This document shows positions 1 through 5,360 of a DNA stretch of 5,360 nt, piece after piece. The stretch comes from Cryomorphaceae bacterium. Lineage in GTDB: Bacteria > Bacteroidota > Bacteroidia > Flavobacteriales > Schleiferiaceae. Positions within the stretch are counted from its first letter, which is position 1; the number at the start of each line of letters is the position of its first letter. The DNA is taken from positions 1-5,360 of the forward strand of contig JACESW010000094.1 in the NCBI GenBank assembly GCA_013911625.1. Reading direction: 5' to 3'. The translations under genes were made by a program, and so were the position numbers. The notes below the pieces were generated by a model. The model was not told the DNA's origin. It saw only the letters and a program-made list of their open reading frames with translations, and searched no databases.

Positions 1-1
1 C

Positions 2-832
2 ACTATGATGTTGGCAATGAGCTGGTTCGAGGACCAACAAGTAGACTGGATCATTCTAGAAACAGGAATGGGCGGTCGATTAGACGCTACCAACATTTGT
101 TCTCCAGAAATATGCCTAATCACGAATATCGGACTCGATCATCAACAATTTTTAGGCGATGATCGCCGAACCATAGCGAATGAGAAAGCAGGAATTATAA
201 AGCCAGGTATTCCTGTAGTTGTTGTAGAAAAAGATGCAGAGACCAAGAATGTCTTTATTGATGCATCGAGTGCAAAAGGTGCTCCTCTGTTTTGGGCTAA
301 TTCTTATGATTTACCCTCCGATTTAAAGGGAAGCTATCAGAAACACAACATCAATGGCGCTGCAGCTGTATTTGATCTATTATTCCCTGAAAGTCAGAGT
401 TTATGGAGTTTAGGGTTCACTAGAGTTCGAGAAAACACGGGATTCTTCGGACGTTGGACCCCAATCTGTGAGTCGCCTCGAGTTGTGGTTGATACTGGAC
501 ACAACAGTGCTGCATTCTCTTTTCTTGTGAAGCAAGCGGCGGAGGAGTGTCGCGGTCGCCAGCATTGGGTTCTGGGCGCCGCCGCCGACAAAGACATGGG
601 TACGGTGCTGCAGCTACTGCCCAAAGAAGCAAGCTATTATTGGACCGCAACATCGAATAACCGCACATTATCGGCTGAGGCCTTAAGTGACATTGGCTCG
701 AAATTTGAGCTTAATGGAGCACAATACGATAACGTGAACAGCGCTTTAGAGGCTGCTAAAATTGCGGCAGAAGTAGATGACTTAATTATCGTTGCAGGTT
801 CTAACTTTGTGGTAGCAGATTTACAATTATGA
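2..832 (+). CDS. folC: Bifunctional folylpolyglutamate synthase / dihydrofolate synthase, 5'-truncated by window edge
   Basis: This cytoplasmic ATP-dependent Mur-ligase-family enzyme joins glutamate to dihydropteroate and adds glutamates to folates. The reading frame is open at the left edge, so the ATG codons at 5 and 8 are internal. The visible part is 276 residues; the N-terminal P-loop part lies upstream. Counting from the ATG at 5, I see ETGMGGRLDATN (19-30), ITNIGLDH (39-46), EKAGIIKPG (60-68, with the lysine that is carbamylated in the family at 61), YQKHNINGA (111-119), GRW (149-151) and DTGHN (163-167), which opens the C-terminal ligase domain. Next come DKD (195-197) and a C-terminal VAGSNFVVADL. 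The order and spacing match Bacteroidota FolC, and I see no frameshift. The stop overlaps the next start by ATGA, suggesting translational coupling to the downstream secreted protein. Confidence 0.95.
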   Translation, partial: TMMLAMSWFEDQQVDWIILETGMGGRLDATNICSPEICLITNIGLDHQQFLGDDRRTIANEKAGIIKPGIPVVVVEKDAETKNVFIDASSAKGAPLFWANSYDLPSDLKGSYQKHNINGAAAVFDLLFPESQSLWSLGFTRVRENTGFFGRWTPICESPRVVVDTGHNSAAFSFLVKQAAEECRGRQHWVLGAAADKDMGTVLQLLPKEASYYWTATSNNRTLSAEALSDIGSKFELNGAQYDNVNSALEAAKIAAEVDDLIIVAGSNFVVADLQL

Positions 833-1416
833 AAAAGACAGCATTCCTCGTAGCCTTTATGCCGTTCATGCTTTTGGCACAAACTGAAGAAGTAAAACAG
901 CGAACTGCCCTATTTCTTCAAGAGCAGAGTGCAAAGTTCAAAATCAAGGAACTCAACGGCTCTGAACCTAATTACGGTGTATTAAGCGAAACCCAATTCA
1001 TCTTTCATCAGTACTATCAGTTAAAGCAGCTCGAGAAAGAGGTAAACGAGCTAGGTAATAGCGTACGTCCCAAATACGATTTGAGCACTTTCGTTTATGA
1101 GGATGAAGAAGAACTCAAGTATGCCTTGAAATTCTGGTTCAAGGAATTCATCGGGAACAAGCGCATCACTCCTGGTCGCGATTACCGAACCGTTGATCAT
1201 GTTGACCCTGCCATTGTAATCATCGACGGCACTAGCGTTAGTATCCTCACTTTGAGCTGCTATGCCACGGATATCGATGAATTTAGAGACTGGCGCAGTG
1301 CTATGCTGGGCGTATTTGGCTCTCCCAATGCAATGGTCATCGAGATCGGTTGTAACGGCCCTATTGAATGGACTAAAAACGCACCTGATCCCAAAGATCC
1401 AAGCTGGAGACGTTAA
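829..1416 (+). CDS. Small secreted protein of unknown function
   Basis: I do not recognise this 195-residue protein. Residues 1-17 look like a Sec signal peptide: KK at 2-3, a hydrophobic stretch AFLVAFMPFMLL, and a likely signal peptidase I site after LLA, before QTEEV. There is no lipobox cysteine, so it is probably periplasmic or secreted and not a lipoprotein. The mature part is mixed helix and strand: a charged, helix-prone region (about 20-100, with KQLEKEVNELG and EDEEELKYALKFW), then a hydrophobic segment DPAIVIIDGTSVSILTLSCYA (126-146), a WRSAMLGVFG stretch, and a Pro/Asp-rich end. Cysteines sit at 144 and 175 and could pair. The ATG lies in the ATGA overlap with the folC stop and has no Shine-Dalgarno, so re-initiation after folC is likely. 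The length of the open frame, signal peptide and placement support a real gene; its function is open. Confidence 0.8.
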   Translation: MKKTAFLVAFMPFMLLAQTEEVKQRTALFLQEQSAKFKIKELNGSEPNYGVLSETQFIFHQYYQLKQLEKEVNELGNSVRPKYDLSTFVYEDEEELKYALKFWFKEFIGNKRITPGRDYRTVDHVDPAIVIIDGTSVSILTLSCYATDIDEFRDWRSAMLGVFGSPNAMVIEIGCNGPIEWTKNAPDPKDPSWRR

Positions 1417-1421
1417 TTCTT

Positions 1422-2993
1422 CTAAACTTTGATATTTGGCCCAAGGAATACTGTTGGGCGTTTGTAGGTCCTCCGATTTGATTCACCCTTAGAAGCTTTG
1501 GCCGAAAATGCGCTAAGAGCCACTGCTTCATCCAAGTGTTTTTTACTTGGTCGAACACCTTCTAAATCGGCGATGGTCAAGGTTACACTTAACAAACTTC
1601 GCTGCTTTCTTAAACTCCACATTGCCGTCTTATAATGATTTAGGAAGTGTCGTTTCATAGCGTCGTTGTGCAACACAATGGGCTTAAGATCATCCAAGGA
1701 CAACCGTGCGTTTTGAACTGCTGAACGGTCTATCTGACGCTCATACGACTCTACGACACGTCGTTGTATAGTTAAAGATGTTTCACTCTCAACCTTTGAC
1801 GCCGATAGAGTATGCATCAACTGAAGATCTACACGATCGAGCAAAGCACCGGAAAGGATACCTTGATATCTATGGAAAGCCGCAGCACTGCATGTGCATT
1901 CTTTTTCTGGATGATTGAAATAGCCGCAATGGCACGGATTCATTGCCATAATCATCTGAACCCTATGTCGATCCATATGAAGCAAAAGGGCGTCCAAGAC
2001 AGATTTTGAAAATGTAGGTAATTCGTCCAAAATGAGTGCCCCGCCATAAGCCCGATGAAACTTGCCCAATACTCCTTTCGAAACAGCGCTTACCTCCGAG
2101 TTCCAATTAGCGGAATTATCTATCTCCAAATAGTCCTTGAGCGCTTGGACTTCCTTTGAGCCAAAGAGCGATTTTATGGATTCCTCAGGTACTGTATTAA
2201 TGACTGGGCGACCGCCGAAGGTGGAGCCGTGTTCCTCGTTGATCATTGCAAAGACACTCCTGTCCGATGTATTCATTGGTGGTAAAATAGACGGGAATCG
2301 AGCCAAGAGCATAGTTTTCCCAATTCCAGGAGCGCCATTGAGCAATACGTGGTGTCCTCCTGAGGCGGCTATTTCTAAGGCACGTTTAAAAGACTGAAGA
2401 CCTTTGACATCACTAAAACACCCATGACTATTTTCATCAAGCTGAGGAAGGTTGGTGTCCTTATTAATGGGAAACACGCCCTTTTGAAGAAACGCTACCA
2501 CCTCGCTGAACTTCGAGACGTTCACGATTTCCAAGGTGTGAAATTCTGCACTCAGACGTGGCATTCTATTGCTCGGTACATTGAGAATAATACGCTTGTG
2601 ACCACCGTGATATGCTGTTTGAAGGAGTTTGAATGGTGCAGCAGCAGGCTCTATGGTCCCGTCCAACTGTATGGCTCCATAAAACAAAGTCTTATCCAAG
2701 AGTTCCGTAGAAATCTGACCACTTGCTCCGAGAATTCCAACCGCCATGGGCAGGTCATAATGACTTCCTTTTTTGAGAAGTTCCAACGGCCTAAAGTTGA
2801 GTGTAATTCGTTGCCCCGGCCAATGCCATCCTTCGTTTTTTAAAGTTGCATAGATGCGCTGGCGGTTTTCTTTTATAGAACCGTGTACATTGCCGGATAT
2901 GTGAAACTTTATTCCACGTGATATATTTACCTCTAACAGTACAGGGACAGGAAGTAGAATGGAGGGCTGAACAGTGTGAATTCGGATGAGCAT
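1422..2993 (-). CDS. Divergent YifB/ComM-family Mg-chelatase-like AAA+ ATPase
   Basis: Family knowledge: ComM is a hexameric branch-migration helicase in natural transformation of Vibrio; most YifB homologues are uncharacterised. The protein has 523 residues, near family length. The N-terminal Lon-S5-like domain (about 20-170) has EVNISRGIKF, GSHYDLPMAVGILGASGQ and LDGTIEP. The AAA+ domain has DVKGLQSFKRALEIAASGGHH, Walker A GAPGIGKT (220-227), Walker B GGALILDE (317-324), sensor-1 region AMNP (350-353), cysteines 354, 356, 366 and 368, and LLDRVD with a likely arginine finger at 387. The C-terminal domain ends in TIADLEG (473-479). Oddities: RPFRSPHHT is replaced by unrelated sequence, about 15-18 residues are missing before AMNPC, and a basic tail follows residue 497. 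An in-frame stop lies three codons before the ATG, which fixes the start. No frameshift or internal stop is seen. It is probably a functional, fast-diverging paralogue; DNA processing is an inference from the family. Confidence 0.9.
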   Translation of the reverse strand: MLIRIHTVQPSILLPVPVLLEVNISRGIKFHISGNVHGSIKENRQRIYATLKNEGWHWPGQRITLNFRPLELLKKGSHYDLPMAVGILGASGQISTELLDKTLFYGAIQLDGTIEPAAAPFKLLQTAYHGGHKRIILNVPSNRMPRLSAEFHTLEIVNVSKFSEVVAFLQKGVFPINKDTNLPQLDENSHGCFSDVKGLQSFKRALEIAASGGHHVLLNGAPGIGKTMLLARFPSILPPMNTSDRSVFAMINEEHGSTFGGRPVINTVPEESIKSLFGSKEVQALKDYLEIDNSANWNSEVSAVSKGVLGKFHRAYGGALILDELPTFSKSVLDALLLHMDRHRVQMIMAMNPCHCGYFNHPEKECTCSAAAFHRYQGILSGALLDRVDLQLMHTLSASKVESETSLTIQRRVVESYERQIDRSAVQNARLSLDDLKPIVLHNDAMKRHFLNHYKTAMWSLRKQRSLLSVTLTIADLEGVRPSKKHLDEAVALSAFSAKASKGESNRRTYKRPTVFLGPNIKV

Positions 2994-2997
2994 AGCG

Positions 2998-3031
2998 AAT
3001 TAGAATTGATTGGTTCATCAAATTCTGAATT
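2998..3031. repeat. Bulged inverted repeat just before the yifB-like start codon
   Basis: AATT-AGAATT-GAT pairs with ATC-AATTCT-AATT across a 6-base loop (3011-3016), with single unpaired bases at 3020 and 3027. This gives 13 pairs in all. The outer end lies 4 bases from the ATG on the minus strand. No T-run follows in the minus-strand direction, so it does not look like an intrinsic terminator for rlmN. It could be an operator or a weak mRNA hairpin affecting translation. The region is AT-rich, so chance remains possible. Confidence 0.4.
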
Positions 3032-3081
3032 GGCTACAGAAGACCCAAAAAATGTGAAAAAGTAAAAGTTACCGACAGTAC

Positions 3082-4131
3082 CTATTCCTCGCCTTTATTC
3101 GCGAGTTGACCGCAGGCTGCATCAATATCCTGTCCGCGAGAATGGCGGATAGTTGTGATGACTCCCTTGTTTTCAAGGATGCGTTTGTACATGTCCACAG
3201 CTTCCTGAGGCGCTTGGGTGTACGGTCCATTATCAATGGGGTTGTACTGAATAATATTCACCTTGGTCGGTATGGCACCGCAGAATTTTGCCAATGCCTT
3301 AGCGTCCGATTCCTCGTCGTTGATTCCTTTCCAGATGACGTATTCAAACGTCACGTGCTTACCCGTTTTTGCATACCAATACTGTAGGCTTTCGCGCAGA
3401 TCTGCAAGGGTGGTCGTTTTATGTGCCAGGGGCATCAGTTTTGCGCGCTTTTCTTCGATAGCGCTATGCAAGGAAATGGCCAAGTTAAATCTCACCTCAT
3501 CGTCAGCCATCTTCTTGATGAGCTTTGGTACCCCGATGGTACTTAACGTAATACGGCGTGGGCTAAGACCCAATCCTTTGGGGTCGGTGATTTTATTTAT
3601 CGCAGAAAGGACATTCTGGTAATTCAACAAGGGTTCTCCCATACCCATGAACACAATATTGGTCAATGGCCGTCCGAAGTATTCCTTGCCCTGTTTGTCA
3701 ATCACTACAACTTGGTCATAAATCTCATCCGGGGAAAGATTTCGCATGCGTTTCAATGCAGCTGTCGCACAGAAAGTACAATCCAAGGAGCACCCCACTT
3801 GCGAGCTTACACAAGCTGTAATCCGCTTTTCTGTTGGGATTAAAACCGATTCAACCAAGGCCCCATCGTGAAGCTTTACCGCATTTTTAATGGTACCGTC
3901 CACACTGCGTTGCATCAAATCAACCTTAAGTAAGTTGAAGACAAAGTGATCGTCAAGCAATGCGCGAGTTGACTTACTGAGGTTCGTCATTTCATCGAAG
4001 CTCTGCGCACTTTTTTGCCACAGCCACTGATAGACTTGTTTGGCACGGAAGGCTTTCTCTCCGTTCTCTTCAAAAAAATGGATCAAAGCTTCCTGGGATA
4101 GTCCGCGGATGTCTCGCTTGTTATCGGTCAT
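3082..4131 (-). CDS. rlmN: Dual-specificity 23S rRNA A2503 / tRNA A37 C2-methyltransferase (radical SAM)
   Basis: RlmN uses S-adenosylmethionine and a 4Fe-4S cluster to methylate C2 of A2503 in 23S rRNA, and A37 of some tRNAs, tuning ribosome function and sensitivity to some peptidyl-transferase antibiotics. The 349-residue protein has the usual family length. An N-terminal helical domain (GLSQEALIHFFEENGEKAFRAKQVYQWLWQK region, 10-40) is followed by LVESVLIP (92-99) and CVSSQVGCSLDC (107-118). The radical SAM C-x3-C-x2-C cysteines are 114, 118 and 121. GMGEP (163-167) is the SAM-binding motif, NPID is at 297-300, and the methyl-carrying cysteine is C340 in DIDAACGQL. The RlmN-type cysteine pair and RNA-binding N-terminus argue against Cfr, although the two families are related. 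The start is set by good N-terminal alignment and a promoter-like element 5 to 12 bases upstream. Pirin ends 29 bases upstream. Confidence 0.97.
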   Translation of the reverse strand: MTDNKRDIRGLSQEALIHFFEENGEKAFRAKQVYQWLWQKSAQSFDEMTNLSKSTRALLDDHFVFNLLKVDLMQRSVDGTIKNAVKLHDGALVESVLIPTEKRITACVSSQVGCSLDCTFCATAALKRMRNLSPDEIYDQVVVIDKQGKEYFGRPLTNIVFMGMGEPLLNYQNVLSAINKITDPKGLGLSPRRITLSTIGVPKLIKKMADDEVRFNLAISLHSAIEEKRAKLMPLAHKTTTLADLRESLQYWYAKTGKHVTFEYVIWKGINDEESDAKALAKFCGAIPTKVNIIQYNPIDNGPYTQAPQEAVDMYKRILENKGVITTIRHSRGQDIDAACGQLANKGEE

Positions 4132-4135
4132 AGTG

Positions 4136-4143
4136 CAAAGATA
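4136..4143 (-). promoter_or_regulatory. Bacteroidota-type -7 promoter element for rlmN
   Basis: The minus strand reads TATCTTTG followed by CACT and the rlmN ATG. It matches the Bacteroidota TAnnTTTG -7 consensus exactly. No clear TTG at the expected -33 distance is seen; that stretch is TTAA. Transcription starting a few bases downstream would give a leaderless or nearly leaderless rlmN mRNA, which fits the absence of a Shine-Dalgarno. It would let rlmN be expressed independently of pirin. Confidence 0.5.
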
Positions 4144-4160
4144 CGCACAGCAAAAAGGAA

Positions 4161-5018
4161 TTAAGGCATGTCACGCTCCACCAAATACCCCATTTTTCCC
4201 ATTTGGTAATCTCGCATGGCTTCCATGATTTCCGTTTGATTCGTCATTACAAAAGGGCCGTAGCTTTCCACCTTTTCGCCAATAGGGGCAGCAGAGATAA
4301 AGAAGACCTTCGTGTCCTCCTCTAAATGCGCCGTGTAATCGCCTGCATCTAATTGATAGAGCATGGCATTTTCCACCAGGCCGTAACCTTCAAGTCGACC
4401 TGCACCACTCAGGAGGTAAAACAATCCGTTTTCACCTTCTTTCACAGTAAAGGAAAACGGCGCTGTGGTAGCTAAACCGTGGGCGCTAGTTACGGGATAA
4501 GCACCTTTTAATGGACCAATAGCTTGACCGTGACCGAGATCGCCCGAAACTATCCTTAATTCAGGATGCCCGTGGGCAGAAGGCAATTCCTCTTTTTGGA
4601 AAGGTAAATACACAGGCTCCATCATTTTCATGGTGCTGGGAAGGTTGACCCAGATCTGAATGATTTCCTGTACACCGCCATTCTCACAGAGTTCAGCTGG
4701 TGGGCGCTCGCTGTGAATGATGCCCATACCCACATCTGTCCATTGCACTCCGCCACCGCCTACAACACTGTTATTTCCTCTGCTGTCTCTATGGTGGACA
4801 CCTCCTTCCCACATAAATGTAATGGGAGAGAAACCTCTATGTGGATGCGGACCTACCCCGGCATCCCAGCGGTCGGTGCCAGGAGCGATAGTACTTCTGT
4901 GGTGATGAATGAGTAGAAAAGGATCTATCTGATCGACGCTTTGCGTCGGAATCGGCTGTTTTACAGGATGCGGACCCATCATGACTTCGTGGGCAGGTAA
5001 GGCGCGGAGTACTGGCAT
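4161..5018 (-). CDS. Pirin-family bicupin protein
   Basis: Pirins are metal-binding double-cupin proteins. Some act as quercetin 2,3-dioxygenases, others as transcription or enzyme cofactors or redox sensors, so the substrate cannot be named here. With the ATG at 5018 the protein has 285 residues, a usual pirin length. DPFLLIHHHR is followed by GPHPHRGFSPITF, giving metal ligands H58 and H60. HHRDSRGN (75-82) and VQWTDVGMGIIHSE (91-104) follow, supplying H102 and E104. All four ligands known from pirins are present. The C-terminal pirin domain ends with APIGEKVESYGPFVM and a helical DYQMGKMG tail. The position before VQW, commonly Asp in the family, is Gly. A TTG at 5036 would add six residues, but it lies inside a palindrome and the ATG is preferred. 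No signal peptide, so it is cytoplasmic. No neighbouring flavonoid or stress gene helps define its role. Confidence 0.93.
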   Translation of the reverse strand: MPVLRALPAHEVMMGPHPVKQPIPTQSVDQIDPFLLIHHHRSTIAPGTDRWDAGVGPHPHRGFSPITFMWEGGVHHRDSRGNNSVVGGGGVQWTDVGMGIIHSERPPAELCENGGVQEIIQIWVNLPSTMKMMEPVYLPFQKEELPSAHGHPELRIVSGDLGHGQAIGPLKGAYPVTSAHGLATTAPFSFTVKEGENGLFYLLSGAGRLEGYGLVENAMLYQLDAGDYTAHLEEDTKVFFISAAPIGEKVESYGPFVMTNQTEIMEAMRDYQMGKMGYLVERDMP

Positions 5019-5024
5019 ATATGC

Positions 5025-5036
5025 TTGTTTAAACAA
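5025..5036. promoter_or_regulatory. Perfect 12-bp palindrome, possible operator of the pirin gene
   Basis: TTGTTTAAACAA is its own reverse complement. It sits 6 bases upstream of the pirin ATG in the only 42-base gap between pirin and the preceding minus-strand gene. A dimeric repressor site is conceivable, but the sequence is AT-rich and only one copy was noticed in the window, so this is tentative. Confidence 0.35.
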
Positions 5037-5039
5037 AGA

Positions 5040-5068
5040 ACAAGTTACTTCGAAAAGAGTTTATTCAA
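5040..5068 (-). promoter_or_regulatory. Weak candidate promoter for the pirin gene
   Basis: On the minus strand, TTG (5068-5066) is followed after 18 bases by TAACTTGT (5047-5040), an imperfect match to the Bacteroidota TTG / TAnnTTTG arrangement. The upstream part overlaps the end of the preceding gene. Its predicted start would fall near the palindrome at 5025-5036, giving a short leader. The -7 match is incomplete, so read-through from the upstream gene is an equal possibility. Confidence 0.2.
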
Positions 5069-5360
5069 CAATCGTAATTGAAGGCGTTACGAGCACATTA
5101 CTCTGGTTTCCCGCACGATCGACAACATAAATGTCGTAATCTACCGTTTCGGAATTTTCGCTACCGGTAATGTACACGCTGTTGATGGTACATTCGAGCT
5201 CTCCTTGAATACTCACCTCAGCTCCACCGGGCACAATATTAGAAATTCGAAATTCGTGTGCCAGCCCCAATCTATTATCTACAACGAAAAGGTTCGGGTC
5301 GTCCGTGAAGTTTTCACCCAGATCGCCGTCTTTATCGTAAAAACTGATACGCATATAGAC
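5061..5360 (-). CDS. C-terminal part of a likely exported protein with a DKDGDLG motif, 5'-truncated by window edge
   Basis: The frame is open at the right edge, so the ATG at 5354 is probably internal (VYM-RISFYDKDGDLGENF). The 99 visible residues are acidic and strand-rich: an Asp/Gly-rich DKDGDLG that resembles a calcium-binding loop, NLFVVDNRLG, an EVSIQGELECTINSVYI segment, and a closing YDIYVVDRAGNQSNVLVTP strand pattern typical of Ig-like extracellular domains. From memory, this arrangement recurs in small Bacteroidota lipoproteins of unknown function. The N-terminus, which would show a signal peptide or lipobox, is outside the window, so export is inferred. It ends in TAA 42 bases before the pirin start, same strand. 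Confidence 0.75.
   Translation of the reverse strand, partial: VYMRISFYDKDGDLGENFTDDPNLFVVDNRLGLAHEFRISNIVPGGAEVSIQGELECTINSVYITGSENSETVDYDIYVVDRAGNQSNVLVTPSITIVE

Noticed and set aside
394..882. Three minus-strand open frames of 76-82 codons
   Set aside because: They are antisense to folC (one runs into the next gene) and are cysteine/arginine/proline-rich translations typical of shadow frames.
1439..1459. Hairpin GCCCAA-9 nt-TTGGGC as an intrinsic terminator
   Set aside because: The stem is only 6 bp with a 9-base loop, followed by GTTTGT on the + strand and no T-run on the minus strand; it also lies in coding sequence.
2424..2843. 139-codon open frame on the + strand
   Set aside because: It lies wholly inside the ATPase gene on the other strand, its translation resembles no family, and the minus-strand frame carries clear conserved motifs.
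1422..2993. Reading the ATPase gene as a pseudogene because conserved motifs are missing
   Set aside because: The frame is uninterrupted over 523 codons, and the Walker motifs, cysteine cluster, arginine finger and C-terminal domain are preserved, which argues for continued selection.
2791..3021. 76-codon minus-strand frame overlapping the ATPase start
   Set aside because: It reads the 5' end of the ATPase gene in another frame. The ATPase frame aligns with its family from its first residues, so this is not evidence of a frameshift.
3045..3081. T-rich stretch after rlmN on the minus strand as a terminator
   Set aside because: The T-runs (CTTTTTC and ATTTTTTG) are preceded only by a 4-bp GTAA/TTAC stem, too weak to support a terminator call.
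3106..3622. Two overlapping + strand open frames of 93 and 119 codons
   Set aside because: Both are antisense to the conserved core of rlmN and have no recognisable protein features.
3082..4131. Cfr-type antibiotic resistance methyltransferase instead of RlmN
   Set aside because: The sequence follows the RlmN pattern throughout, including the N-terminal helical domain and DIDAACGQL, and it sits among housekeeping genes with no mobile elements.

Overview
The window looks like ordinary chromosomal DNA from a member of the Bacteroidota, probably Flavobacteriales-like. Three observations support this. The promoter-like octamer TATCTTTG, which fits the Bacteroidota TAnnTTTG -7 element, lies just before a start codon. 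No clear Shine-Dalgarno sequences precede the visible starts. FolC and the partial 'DKDGDLG ... DRAGNQSN' protein both resemble the forms I know from this phylum. Base composition is moderate, and I see no mobile element, RNA gene, CRISPR array or sign of recent transfer.

Layout: on the + strand, the window opens inside folC (folylpolyglutamate/dihydrofolate synthase; only the C-terminal two thirds or so is visible). Its stop overlaps by 4 bases (ATGA) the start of a small gene for a secreted protein of unknown function (829-1416). These converge, with a 5-base gap, on a run of minus-strand genes. Read in the direction of transcription, that run is the C-terminal end of a likely exported protein (entering at 5360, ending 5061), a pirin-family cupin (5018-4161), rlmN, the radical SAM 23S rRNA/tRNA adenine-C2 methyltransferase (4131-3082), and a YifB/ComM-family AAA+ ATPase (2993-1422). 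Gaps between the minus-strand genes are 42, 29 and 88 bases. They could be partly co-transcribed, but rlmN appears to have its own promoter, and the genes do not form an obvious single pathway.

The most unusual item is the YifB/ComM-like ATPase. It keeps the Walker A and B motifs, the C-x-C...C-x-C cysteine cluster, the LLDRVD arginine motif and the TIADLEG C-terminal motif. It lacks the family's near-invariant RPFRSPHHT block and about 15-18 residues that normally lie between Walker B and the 'MNPC' motif, and it carries an extra basic tail. It reads as an intact but strongly diverged paralogue, not a pseudogene. Other points worth a look are a bulged inverted repeat directly before its start codon, a perfect 12-bp palindrome before the pirin gene, and the secreted protein coupled to folC. 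I found no convincing new multi-gene system. No gene-free stretch exceeds 300 bases.
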